From UBA1479 sp963976055 (GTDB lineage: Bacteria; Pseudomonadota; Alphaproteobacteria; Rhodospirillales; Casp-alpha2), in NCBI GenBank assembly GCA_963976055.1, contig CAXBJB010000003.1:248001-312000 (forward strand): a stretch of 64,000 nt of DNA. Direction: 5' to 3'. The notes below the pieces were generated by a model. It had not been told where the DNA came from and did no database searches. It saw only the letters and a list, made by a program, of their open reading frames with translations. Below, piece after piece: positions 25,872 to 34,290 of the stretch (within the stretch, counting starts at the first letter, position 1; every line of letters starts with the position of its first letter). The position numbers and the translations under genes were made by a program.

Positions 25872-26132
25872 GGGCGGGCTCGTCGGCTGCAGGGTGGTCG
25901 ATAGGAGGGTGGTCGATAGGGATGATCGGTCTTAGCAGGAAACATCGGCATTGCCGAGCCACCCGGCCCCTTGATTTCTTGACCCTTGCCGCCGACACTC
26001 GCGGTCCCCATGTTTTGGGCCCGGGTTTGGGGAACCCGCGACCCCGGCGATAAAGACCGGCGGCGCGGCCAAGGCCCGCGAGGAATGACCGCCGCGTTGT
26101 GTTAGGCGCGCGCCGGTTAGGGAGAACAGGGC

Positions 26133-27068
26133 GTGAGCCAGAGCGACACCGATTCCGCCAGGGCGGGTGCGAATCCGCTGGGCGAGACCTATGCGGACGG
26201 CGTGGGCGAGCTTGTCGTCAAGCCGGACCCGGACGACCCGCGCCTGACGGAAAGGGTGCCCGGTATCGACCAGGACGGCTCGCCGGTGATTGCCTCGGTC
26301 ACCGTTGAACGGCCCCTGACCCTGTTCCTCAACGGCCGCGAGATCGTCACCATGATGACGATCTGCGACTATCCGGAATATCTCGCCGTCGGCTATCTGG
26401 TGAACCAGAACATGCTGCGCCCCGACGACGTGGTGACGGCGGTGGAATTCGACGAGGATCTGGAGGTCGTCGTGGTCCGCACGGAGCGCGAGACCGATTT
26501 CGAGGAAAAACTGAAGAAGAAGACGCTGACGTCCGGCTGCGCCCAGGGCACCGTGTTCGGCGACGTGATGGAGAAGTTCGAGAAGGTCAAGCTGGCCGAG
26601 GAAGCGGTCATCAAGACGTCCTGGCTGTTCGCGCTGATGAAGAAGATCAACACCGCGCCGTCCCTGTATCTGGAGGCCGGGGCCATCCACGGCTGCGTGC
26701 TGTGCCAGGGCGACCGGCCCTTGCTGTACATGGAGGACGTGGGCCGCCACAACGCGGTGGACAAGATCGCGGGCTTCATGTTTCTGCACGGCTGGTCGGG
26801 GCGCGACAAGATTTTCTACACCACCGGGCGGCTGACCTCGGAAATGGTCATCAAGACCGTGCAGATGGAAATCCCGATCCTGGTGTCGCGCTCGGGCTTC
26901 ACGGCCTGGGGCGTCGATCTTGCCAAGCAGGTTGGCCTGACCCTGATCGGCCGGGCCAAGGGCCGGCGCTTCATCGCCCTGGCCGGCCAGGACCGCATCG
27001 AATTCGACGCCGCGCACGGCGAGGCGGCGGACGAGCCCCTGGAACTGCGCCGCAAGGGCAGCCGATGA
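26133..27068 (+). CDS. fdhD: Formate dehydrogenase accessory sulfurtransferase FdhD
   Basis: FdhD takes sulfur from a cysteine desulfurase and adds it to the molybdenum bis-MGD cofactor of formate dehydrogenase. Supporting motifs are the MMTICDYPEYLAVGYL region, the substrate-loop Cys136 in TLTSGCAQGT, and HNAVDKIAGFMF with SGRDKIFYTTGRLTSEMV, which matches the nucleotide-binding part. The usual CxxC reads C-A-Q-G here, leaving one Cys, consistent with the first Cys being the essential one. The GTG start has GGGAGAA upstream. Its stop overlaps the mobA start (ATGA). It should serve one or both formate dehydrogenases in the window. Confidence 0.95.
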   Translation: MSQSDTDSARAGANPLGETYADGVGELVVKPDPDDPRLTERVPGIDQDGSPVIASVTVERPLTLFLNGREIVTMMTICDYPEYLAVGYLVNQNMLRPDDVVTAVEFDEDLEVVVVRTERETDFEEKLKKKTLTSGCAQGTVFGDVMEKFEKVKLAEEAVIKTSWLFALMKKINTAPSLYLEAGAIHGCVLCQGDRPLLYMEDVGRHNAVDKIAGFMFLHGWSGRDKIFYTTGRLTSEMVIKTVQMEIPILVSRSGFTAWGVDLAKQVGLTLIGRAKGRRFIALAGQDRIEFDAAHGEAADEPLELRRKGSR

Positions 27069-27703
27069 GTGTTGCCCCCGATACCCCCACCGACATTGTC
27101 GGCGTGCTGCTGGCCGGCGGCCTGGCACGGCGCATGGGCGGCGGCGACAAGCCGCTGCGCACGCTGGGCGGCAAGCCGATCCTGGATCATGTGGTGGCCC
27201 GCGCCCGGCCGCAGGTCCGGAGCCTGCTGCTCAACGTCAACGGCGATCCCGCGCGCTTCGCGGTCTACGGCTTGCCGACGGCGACGGATGTGATCGACGG
27301 TCATGCCGGGCCGCTGGCGGGGATACTGACGGGCATGGAATGGGCGCGGAAAACGCATCCGGAGGCGAAATGGCTGGCGTCCTTCGCCACCGACGCGCCG
27401 TTCTTTCCGGCGACCCTGGTTCAGGACCTGCGCCGGGCGGCCGAGACGCAGGGGGCGGAGATCGCCTGCGCCCAGTCCGGTGACCGCACCCATCCTGTGT
27501 TCGCCCTCTGGTCCGTGGCATTGGCCGATGATCTGCGCGCCGCCATGATCGGCGAGGACATGCGCAAGATCGACGCCTGGACCGCGCGCTACCGCATCGT
27601 CCATGTGGACTTCCCGACCGATCCCTTCGATCCCTTCTTCAACATCAACAAGCCGGAAAACCTGGCCGAGGCGGAAGCCCTGTTCGCGGAGGCCGTGCGA
27701 TGA
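27065..27703 (+). CDS. mobA: Molybdenum cofactor guanylyltransferase MobA
   Basis: MobA joins GMP to molybdopterin to form MGD, the form needed by formate dehydrogenases. The nucleotidyltransferase signature GVLLAGGLARRMGGGDKPL is at the N-terminus, followed by FATDAPFFPATLV (metal-binding Asp) and the C-terminal NINKPENLAEAEAL. At 212 residues it is full length. It overlaps fdhD and the DUF3305 gene by 4 bp on each side, making one tightly coupled unit: fdhD, mobA, DUF3305, DUF3306. Confidence 0.95.
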   Translation: MSVAPDTPTDIVGVLLAGGLARRMGGGDKPLRTLGGKPILDHVVARARPQVRSLLLNVNGDPARFAVYGLPTATDVIDGHAGPLAGILTGMEWARKTHPEAKWLASFATDAPFFPATLVQDLRRAAETQGAEIACAQSGDRTHPVFALWSVALADDLRAAMIGEDMRKIDAWTARYRIVHVDFPTDPFDPFFNINKPENLAEAEALFAEAVR

Positions 27704-28227
27704 GCCGCCGCCAGACGGTCATGCTCGGTGTCATCATCGAACGCCGGGAAATCGACAACCCGTGGCAGGACTATACCTACCATCCGGTCGCGGTGGTTCC
27801 CGGCATGTCGGCCATGGACGAAGGGGCGGGCTGGCGGCTGATCCGCGAGGGCGCGGGTTGGACCCATTTCCACGCCGCGACCCTGGAGTTGGAGTTGTTC
27901 GCCGGCGAGACCGAGGGCTACAAGGCCAACCTCAGCAGCATGCAGCCCCATGTCTATGTCGTGCTGGCCCCGGGCGAAGAGGCCGAGGACGAAGAGGTCG
28001 TGCCGAAGCTGGTCACCGCCTGTCCCTACGAGGCGGAAAGCTACATGGAAGATTCGGAAATGATCGTCGAGGGCGTGCCCATGCCCGACGAACTGGCGGC
28101 TTGGCTCGGCGCCTTCGTCGATACCTTCCACGTCGAGGAAACGTTCCTCAAGCGCAAGAACAAGAAGGCTTACGATCCGCGCAAGGGCGGGTTCCGCCCC
28201 CGGCCCCTGGTGGAGTCCGATGAATGA
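27700..28227 (+). CDS. DUF3305 domain-containing protein
   Basis: The sequence fits DUF3305: an opening VMLGVIIERREIDNPWQDYTYHPVAVVPG in separate strands, then WTHFHAATLELELFAGETEGYKANL and VPKLVTACPYEAESYMEDSE. The family is found almost only beside Tat-exported formate dehydrogenases, with DUF3306 and TorD, and its molecular role is not established. At 175 residues it has normal length. It is translationally coupled to mobA and to DUF3306 by ATGA overlaps, which argues for a role in cofactor loading or assembly of the enzyme. Confidence 0.9.
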   Translation: MSRRQTVMLGVIIERREIDNPWQDYTYHPVAVVPGMSAMDEGAGWRLIREGAGWTHFHAATLELELFAGETEGYKANLSSMQPHVYVVLAPGEEAEDEEVVPKLVTACPYEAESYMEDSEMIVEGVPMPDELAAWLGAFVDTFHVEETFLKRKNKKAYDPRKGGFRPRPLVESDE

Positions 28228-28997
28228 GCGCGGATGACGAAAACCCCCTGGGCCGCTGGTCCCGCCTGAAACGCCGGCGCGCCAAGGGCGAGGCCGTCGA
28301 GGAGCCACCCGTCCAGATCGCCCGCCGGGGCGCCGCCGGGCCGGTCGTGGGAACGCCGCGGGCCGCGGTTGAGGAAACCCCGTTGGCGGCGACATCCGAC
28401 ACCGCCGCCGAGGACGACGACGTCCGCGAATTGACCGCCGAAGAAGCGGCCTATGTGGAGACCCTGCCGCCGCTCGATGAATTGAATTCGAGCAGCGATT
28501 TCACCGGCTTCATGGACAAGCGGGTGCCTGATTTCCTGCGCCGACAGGCTCTGCGCAAGCTGTGGCTGAGCGATCCCGCCTTCAGCCTGATCGACGGCAT
28601 GCATGAGTATGGTGAGGACTACTCCATGATGGCGCAACTGGCCGCCGGGGCCTCCGCCTACCGTCCGAACGAGGGTGGTTATGGTTGGCGCGACAAGCCG
28701 AAGGACCCGGAAACCGAAGAGGGCGCAGAGGGCGCGGAGCCGCAGGCGGCGGCGGAGAAGGTAGCCGCCGGTGACGGCGAAACGGTGGAGGAATCCATCA
28801 CCGACAAGGCCCGCCGGGTTCAGGATCGGGGCGGGTCCAGCGTTAGCCTGCCGACCTATACAGCCAACCCCTATTATCAGACCCCCGGAGAGCGCCATCC
28901 GGCGCCCGGAATTCTGCCGGAACCGGCCAGGGCACAAGTCTCCCGCGTCGAGGGCGATGACGACGACTTGGGCGACGGTGAAGACGACCTTGCCTGA
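28224..28997 (+). CDS. DUF3306 domain-containing protein
   Basis: The start NPLGRWSRLKRRRAKGEA is the hallmark of DUF3306 proteins, followed by LPPLDELNSSSDFTGFM and VPDFLRRQALRKLWLSDP, the conserved core. The C-terminal 110 residues are acidic, low-complexity and probably disordered. Family members sit beside formate dehydrogenase genes and their role is unknown. It is the last gene of the fdhD-mobA unit; a 276-bp gap with no clear gene separates it from the TorD-like gene. Confidence 0.9.
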   Translation: MSADDENPLGRWSRLKRRRAKGEAVEEPPVQIARRGAAGPVVGTPRAAVEETPLAATSDTAAEDDDVRELTAEEAAYVETLPPLDELNSSSDFTGFMDKRVPDFLRRQALRKLWLSDPAFSLIDGMHEYGEDYSMMAQLAAGASAYRPNEGGYGWRDKPKDPETEEGAEGAEPQAAAEKVAAGDGETVEESITDKARRVQDRGGSSVSLPTYTANPYYQTPGERHPAPGILPEPARAQVSRVEGDDDDLGDGEDDLA

Positions 28998-29273
28998 CCC
29001 GCCGCGGACGGCCGCAAGGCCACCGTTTTCAGCAATTGAGACCCGCTAAGCCCATGAAAAAACTAGGGCTTAAGGGTGTTTTTTCCGCATGGCGGAATAG
29101 GCGGTCCGTTGACTTGCGGGGCGAAAAGGCGTTCACTTGATACATTAGCGGGAAAAAGCATCCGCGGTAGGCCGGTTAGGGGCTTGCGGCGTAAGAACAA
29201 GCCCGCTTCTTAGGCATCGGAATTCACCGAACTAACAGGTGGAGCCGACGGAAGGAGAGCAAGGATTATCCAA

Positions 29274-29939
29274 GTGGAGGCCAGCGCCACCGTGGGAAGC
29301 AATGCCAAGGGAGAACGGCAGCTTTCCGGCACCGAAACCAAGACCGATCAGACCGCCGTGCCCGAAGAGGACATGCAGCGGGCAGGTGTCTATGCGTTGT
29401 TGTCGCGGCTTCTCGCAAAGCCCATGGACAACGACACGATCGCCTTTGTGCGTGAGTTGAGCGGCGACGAAAGCCCCCTGGGCCAGTCGGTCGGCGCCCT
29501 GGCGGCGATGGCCAAGCGCACGACCCAGGCGGTCGCCGAGGAAGAATTCACCGTCCTGTTCTACGGGTTCGGCGCCGGCGGCGAACTGTCGCCCTTCGGG
29601 TCGCAATACCTGACCGGGTTCGTCTACGAAAAGCCACTGGCCGACCTGCGCCGCGATCTTGAGGAATTGGGCATCGCGCGCGCCGACGGCGTCAGCGACC
29701 CGGAAGACCACATCGCCTTCGTCTGCGAAGTTATGCACGGGCTGATCACCGGCGCTTTTGGGGCGCCGGCGAGCCTGGAGCGTCAGCGCGTATTTTTTGA
29801 AAAACATCTGGCGCCTTGGGCCGGCCATTTCTTCGCCGACATGGAAAAGGCCAAGTCGGCGGCGCTCTACATGCCCGTCGGCGCCATCGGCAAACAGTTC
29901 ATGGAGATCGAACGCGACGCCTTCGGCTTCGGTCAGTAG
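29274..29939 (+). CDS. TorD/DmsD-family redox enzyme maturation chaperone
   Basis: TorD-like proteins bind the Tat signal and apo-form of molybdenum enzymes until the cofactor is loaded. The 221-residue helical protein has the family pattern: RAGVYALLSRLLAKPMDNDTI, EEEFTVLFYGFGAGGELSPFGSQYLTGFVYEKPL in pieces, DHIAFVCEVMHGLI, and FFEKHLAPWAGHFFADMEKA. The GTG start at 29274 has AAGGA 8 bp upstream. It lies directly before the formate dehydrogenase genes and presumably serves the Tat-signal-bearing catalytic subunit. Confidence 0.9.
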   Translation: MEASATVGSNAKGERQLSGTETKTDQTAVPEEDMQRAGVYALLSRLLAKPMDNDTIAFVRELSGDESPLGQSVGALAAMAKRTTQAVAEEEFTVLFYGFGAGGELSPFGSQYLTGFVYEKPLADLRRDLEELGIARADGVSDPEDHIAFVCEVMHGLITGAFGAPASLERQRVFFEKHLAPWAGHFFADMEKAKSAALYMPVGAIGKQFMEIERDAFGFGQ

Positions 29940-30116
29940 GCGGCGCGGCCCGGCCGTCCCCTGAGCGGGGGCAGGTGGCCGGAAAGGAAGACAGAGTTGT
30001 TGGAATTGCGGGCAGCGGCCCAGGCCACGTCCCGCCGTCAATAGCAAGACCCGAAACGGGCGTTTGGTACCAAGCAAGTGGAAGTAACTGTGATCACAAT
30101 CTTTGAGGAGACTGCG

Positions 30117-30314
30117 ATGAGCGAACAAAAGCAAAAGCTCGGCCGCCGTGAATTCCTGAAGAAAGCAGCCGTCACCGGCGGCGCCGCGGGTGTTGCCGCG
30201 GTTGCGCTTTCCCAGGGGTCCGCGGAAGCAGCCGTGGTTTCCGATGGCCCGAAATCGTCGGGGTATCGTGAAACCGAGCACGTCAAAACGTACTACGACC
30301 TCGCGAGGTTCTAG
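30117..30314 (+). CDS. Small Tat-signal protein of the formate dehydrogenase operon
   Basis: This 65-residue protein is mostly a twin-arginine signal: KLGRREFLKKAAVTGGAAGVAAVAL ends near AEA, leaving a mature peptide of about 27 residues (DGPKSSGYRETEHVKTYYD). It matches the small Tat target protein known from formate dehydrogenase regions of many proteobacteria; its role in the complex is not established. A GAGGAG ribosome binding site precedes the ATG at 30117. It lies 37 bp before the catalytic subunit. Confidence 0.85.
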   Translation: MSEQKQKLGRREFLKKAAVTGGAAGVAAVALSQGSAEAAVVSDGPKSSGYRETEHVKTYYDLARF

Positions 30315-30351
30315 TCGGGTTCTAACCCATCAACATTGGGAGATAACTTAA

Positions 30352-33222
30352 ATGCTCACCAAAAAGAGCGACGGGGTGGCGATAGGCCCCCGTTTGAAGC
30401 AGGCACTGGCCGGGGTGGTCGGCGGGTCCATGGACCGCCGTACGTTCCTGAAACGCTCAGGGATCACCGCTGGTGGCGCCGCGCTTCTTTCTGCTACTCC
30501 GCTGGGCTTGGCCAAACCGGCCAAGGCGGCGACTGCGGCAGCGAAAGGCATGACGCAAATCAAATCCGTTTGTACGCACTGTTCCGTCGGCTGCACCGTC
30601 ATTGCGGAAGTCGACAACGGCGTGTGGGTCGGTCAGGAACCGGGCTTCGACAGCCCGCTGAACCTGGGCTCCCATTGCGCCAAGGGTGCGTCGGTCCGTG
30701 AACACGCCCACGGGGACCGCCGGTTGAAGTATCCGATGAAGCTCGAAGGCGGCAAGTGGAAGCGGCTTTCCTGGGACGCGGCGATCAACGAAATCGGCGA
30801 CAAGATGCTCGACATCCGCAAGTCGTCGGGCCCCGATTCCGTGTACTGGCTGGGTTCCGCCAAATTCAACAACGAACAGTCCTACCTGTTCCGCAAGTTC
30901 TACGCTTTCTGGGGTTCCAACAACGGCGACCATCAGGCGCGCATCTGTCACTCGACCACGGTCGCGGGCGTTGCCAACACCTGGGGCTACGGCGCCATGA
31001 CGAACTCCTACAACGATATGCACAATTCGAAGGCCATGTTCTTCATCGGCTCCAACGCCGCCGAAGCGCACCCGGTCGCGATGCAGCATATCCTGAAGGC
31101 GAAAGAGCAGAACAACGCCGAACTCATCGTCTGCGACCCGCGCTTCTCGCGCACGGCCGCACACGCCGATGAATACGTGCGGTTCCGCCCGGGCACGGAC
31201 GTCGCCCTGATCTGGGGCATTCTGTACCACGTCTTCGAGAACAACTGGGAAGACAAGACCTATATCAAGCAGCGCGTTTACGGCATGGACGAGATCCGCG
31301 CCGAAGTGAAGAAGTGGACCCCGGAAGAAACCGAACGCGTCACGGGTGTTCCCGGTGCGCAGCTGAAGCGCGTCGCCCGCACGTTGGCCAACAACCGTCC
31401 CGGCACCATCGTGTGGTGCATGGGCGGCACCCAGCACACCAATGGCAACAATAACACGCGTGCCTACTGCGTGTTGCAGCTGGCCCTCGGTAACGTCGGC
31501 AAGTCCGGCGGCGGCGCCAACATCTTCCGCGGCCACGACAACGTTCAGGGTGCGACCGACTTCTGCATCCTGTCGCACTCGCTGCCCGGCTATTACGGCC
31601 TGGCGACGGGTTCGTGGAAGCATTGGGCCCGTGTCTGGAAGGTCGATTACGACTACCTCCTCGGCCGCTTCGCTTCGAAGAAGCTGATGGAATCCAAGGG
31701 CATCCCGGTGTCGCGCTGGATCGACGGCGTTCTCGAAGACAAGAAGAACATCGATCAGCCGGACAATCTCCGGGCCATGGTTCTCTGGGGTCACGCCGTG
31801 AACTCCCAGACGCGTCTGCCGGAAATGAAGAAGGCGATGGAAAAGCTGGATCTGATGGTCGTCATCGATCCGGTCCCGACCTTCGCCTCCGTCATCCCGG
31901 ACCGTAAGGACGGCGTTTATGTCCTGCCGGCGTCGACGCAGTTCGAAACCTACGGTTCCGTGACCGCGTCCAACCGGTCCCTGCAGTGGCGTGAAAAGGT
32001 GGTCGATCCGATCTTCGAATCGCTGCCCGATCAGACCATCATGTACAAGTTCGCCAAGAAGCTCGGCTTCGAGAAGGAGATGTTCAAGAACATCAAGGTC
32101 ACGAACGACGAGCCCTCGATCGAGGATACGACCCGTGAATACAACACGGGGATGTGGACCATCGGCTATACCGGCCAGTCGCCGGAACGCCTGCGGGCCC
32201 ACATGCAGAACCAGGCGACCTTCGACAAGACGTCGCTGAAGGCTGTCGGCGGCGCTGTCGCCGGCGACTACTACGGTCTGCCGTGGCCTTGCTGGGGCAC
32301 GCCGGAGCTGAAGCATCCGGGTACGCCGATCCTGTACGACACCTCCAAGCCGGTCGCCGAAGGCGGCCTGAACTTCCGCGCCCGGTTCGGTGTGGAACGC
32401 AACGGTGTCAACCTGCTCGCCGAAGGATCCTATTCCGTCGGCGCGGAGATCAAGGACGGTTATCCCGAGTTCTCGATGGCGATCCTCAAGAAGCTGGGTT
32501 GGGACAAGGACCTGACCGAAGCCGAACTGAAGGTCATCGAAGGGGTTGCCGGCGACAAGACCAACTGGAAGACCGACCTTTCGGGCGGTATCCAGCGCGT
32601 CGCCATCAAGCACGGTTGTGCGCCCTTCGGGAACGCCAAGGCCCGTGCGATCGTCTGGACGTTCCCGGATCCGGTGCCGTTGCACCGCGAACCGCTCTAT
32701 ACGCCCCGGCGCGATCTTCTGCCCAAGTACGAAACGTACAAGGACACGAAGAACTACCGTCTGCCGACGGCGTACGAGTCCATCCAGAAGCAGGACCACT
32801 CGAAAAAGTTCCCGACCATCCTTACCTCCGGTCGTCTCGTTGAATACGAAGGCGGCGGTGACGAAAGCCGCGCGAACAAGTGGCTTGCGGAACTGCAGCA
32901 GGACATGTTCTGCGAGGTCAATCCGGTCGATGCCAACAATGTCGGCATCAAGGACGGTCAGCAGATGTGGGTGTACTCGCCGGAAGGCGGCAAAGTGAAG
33001 GTCAAGGCCCTGGTCACGGAACGTGTGGCCCCGGGTGTTGTCTTCATGCCGTTCCACTTCGGTGGTCACTGGCAGGGCGAAAGCCTGCGCCACAAGTATC
33101 CGGAAGGTGCCGATCCTTACGTGTTGGGCGAAGCGTCCAACATGTGCGGCACCTACGGTTACGACATCGTGACCCACATGCAAGAGACCAAGGTCACCTT
33201 GTGCCGCATCGAAACGGCCTAG
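30352..33222 (+). CDS. fdhA: Tat-exported formate dehydrogenase catalytic subunit, Cys form
   Basis: This is the molybdenum or tungsten bis-MGD subunit that oxidises formate to CO2 in the periplasm. A Tat signal (DRRTFLKRSG, residues 28-37) is followed by Cys74, 77, 81 and 109 for one [4Fe-4S] cluster. The metal ligand is Cys199 in ARICHSTTVAG, followed by His200, where E. coli FdnG has selenocysteine. The rest follows the MopB fold, ending in the cofactor-binding MPFHFGGHWQGESL region. At 956 residues it is close to FdnG-type subunits. It sits in an operon with the Fe-S, lipoprotein and cytochrome b genes. Confidence 0.95.
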   Translation: MLTKKSDGVAIGPRLKQALAGVVGGSMDRRTFLKRSGITAGGAALLSATPLGLAKPAKAATAAAKGMTQIKSVCTHCSVGCTVIAEVDNGVWVGQEPGFDSPLNLGSHCAKGASVREHAHGDRRLKYPMKLEGGKWKRLSWDAAINEIGDKMLDIRKSSGPDSVYWLGSAKFNNEQSYLFRKFYAFWGSNNGDHQARICHSTTVAGVANTWGYGAMTNSYNDMHNSKAMFFIGSNAAEAHPVAMQHILKAKEQNNAELIVCDPRFSRTAAHADEYVRFRPGTDVALIWGILYHVFENNWEDKTYIKQRVYGMDEIRAEVKKWTPEETERVTGVPGAQLKRVARTLANNRPGTIVWCMGGTQHTNGNNNTRAYCVLQLALGNVGKSGGGANIFRGHDNVQGATDFCILSHSLPGYYGLATGSWKHWARVWKVDYDYLLGRFASKKLMESKGIPVSRWIDGVLEDKKNIDQPDNLRAMVLWGHAVNSQTRLPEMKKAMEKLDLMVVIDPVPTFASVIPDRKDGVYVLPASTQFETYGSVTASNRSLQWREKVVDPIFESLPDQTIMYKFAKKLGFEKEMFKNIKVTNDEPSIEDTTREYNTGMWTIGYTGQSPERLRAHMQNQATFDKTSLKAVGGAVAGDYYGLPWPCWGTPELKHPGTPILYDTSKPVAEGGLNFRARFGVERNGVNLLAEGSYSVGAEIKDGYPEFSMAILKKLGWDKDLTEAELKVIEGVAGDKTNWKTDLSGGIQRVAIKHGCAPFGNAKARAIVWTFPDPVPLHREPLYTPRRDLLPKYETYKDTKNYRLPTAYESIQKQDHSKKFPTILTSGRLVEYEGGGDESRANKWLAELQQDMFCEVNPVDANNVGIKDGQQMWVYSPEGGKVKVKALVTERVAPGVVFMPFHFGGHWQGESLRHKYPEGADPYVLGEASNMCGTYGYDIVTHMQETKVTLCRIETA

Positions 33223-33239
33223 GTTAGGGAGACGCAACA

Positions 33240-33836
33240 ATGGCAAGAATGAAGTTCCTTTGTGATGCCGAGCGCTGCATTGAATGCAACGCATGCGTTA
33301 CCGCGTGTAAGAACGAGCACGAGGTACCGTGGGGCATCAACCGCCGCCGCGTCGTCACTATCCGTGACGGCCAGCCCGGCGAACGGTCCATTTCGGTGGC
33401 CTGCATGCACTGCTCCGACGCGCCGTGCATCGCGGTCTGCCCCGTGGACTGCATCTACCAGACGGAAGAAGGCGTGGTCCTGCACTCCAAGGACCTGTGC
33501 ATCGGTTGCGGTTACTGTTTCTTCGCGTGTCCCTTCGGGGCACCGCAGTATCCGCAGGCGGGCAACTTCGGAAGCCGCGGCAAGATGGACAAGTGCACCT
33601 TCTGCAACGGTGGTCCGGAAGAAGACAACTCCGCCGCCGAATTCCAGAAGTACGGCCGTAACCGCCTTGCGGAAGGCAAGTTGCCGCTGTGCGCCGAAAT
33701 GTGCTCGACCAAGGCTCTCTTGGGCGGCGACGGCGACATGGTGTCCAACATCTACCGCGAGCGTGTCGTGGCCCGTGGCTTCGGGTCCGGCGCCTGGGGC
33801 TGGGGCACCGCCTATCAGTTGAAGGCGGGCTCGTAG
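33240..33836 (+). CDS. fdhB: Formate dehydrogenase iron-sulfur (beta) subunit
   Basis: The subunit carries electrons from the catalytic subunit to cytochrome b through four [4Fe-4S] clusters. Sixteen Cys are visible: 13/16/19/23, 55/58/63/67, 87/90/93/97 and 119/122/151/155. At 198 residues it lacks the C-terminal membrane helix of E. coli FdnH, so it is a soluble subunit held by its partners. It has no signal of its own and probably is exported with the Tat-signal catalytic subunit. The start is 17 bp after fdhA. Confidence 0.94.
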   Translation: MARMKFLCDAERCIECNACVTACKNEHEVPWGINRRRVVTIRDGQPGERSISVACMHCSDAPCIAVCPVDCIYQTEEGVVLHSKDLCIGCGYCFFACPFGAPQYPQAGNFGSRGKMDKCTFCNGGPEEDNSAAEFQKYGRNRLAEGKLPLCAEMCSTKALLGGDGDMVSNIYRERVVARGFGSGAWGWGTAYQLKAGS

Positions 33837-33860
33837 GCCTATCCGGTAGCGTAATCTGGG

Positions 33861-33900
33861 AGGGGTGCCTCGCTGCAATAAGCAGAGGGGCACCCCTTTC
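33861..33900 (+). terminator. Intra-operon stem-loop with short T run
   Basis: AGGGGTGCC (33861-33869) pairs with GGCACCCCT (33889-33897), with an inner CTGC-AATAA-GCAG stem. Only three T follow. It lies between the beta-subunit gene and the small lipoprotein gene, so it is probably a partial terminator or an mRNA processing and stabilising element that sets subunit ratios. Confidence 0.5.
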
Positions 33901-33940
33901 CGGCTACTGGAACCAAACGGGGTGTGACAAGGAAATCAAT

Positions 33941-34258
33941 ATGACCGGAAAGCGCAATACGACCGCCCGCATGGTCAGGACATTGGGAGGGATCGCGATC
34001 GCCGCGATCGCGCTCACGGCCTGCCGTGCGGAGGAACAGGGCCGAATGATCCGATACGAGCCCGGTGTCTACAAGGGCAAGCCCGATTCCCAATTGAGCG
34101 AGTCTCGGCTTGAGGAGCTTCGTAACCGCGCCCGCAGTCAAGGCGGCGTGACGGGAGCCGGCTACGCCGGAGGGGCGGCGCCCAACGCGGCGGAGCCCGA
34201 TGTGCGGCCGCCCGGCGAATTGAACGAGCGCACCCAGAAGCAGGGTGGCGTGAAATAG
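33941..34258 (+). CDS. Small putative lipoprotein in the formate dehydrogenase operon
   Basis: The 105-residue protein has a lipoprotein signal: a basic start (MTGKRNTTARMVR), hydrophobic core IAIAAIAL and lipobox LTAC. The mature part is short and polar with YEPGVYKGKPDSQLSESRLEELRNRARSQGG, read here in segments, and a Gly/Pro-rich end. AAGGAAA precedes the ATG. I know no function for it. It lies between the beta and gamma subunit genes and its first residues repeat those of the gamma subunit (MTGKRN). It may be an accessory subunit or an envelope anchor of the complex. Confidence 0.65.
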   Translation: MTGKRNTTARMVRTLGGIAIAAIALTACRAEEQGRMIRYEPGVYKGKPDSQLSESRLEELRNRARSQGGVTGAGYAGGAAPNAAEPDVRPPGELNERTQKQGGVK

Positions 34259-34290
34259 GCCTGCGCATCTGCGCTGGTTCGCAAGAGATT

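Noticed and set aside
29109..29150. Sigma-70 promoter TTGACT ... GATACA before the TorD-like gene
   Set aside because: The spacing of about 24 bp is too long for sigma-70; the 28998-29273 gap must hold a promoter but it could not be placed.
30946..30951. Possible selenocysteine codon in formate dehydrogenase
   Set aside because: The active-site codon region reads Cys-His (residues 199-200); there is no in-frame TGA and no need for a SECIS element. The same holds for fdsA.
30457..33294. 945-residue open frame on the minus strand
   Set aside because: Antisense to the formate dehydrogenase catalytic subunit; composition is His/Arg/Asp-rich as expected of a shadow.
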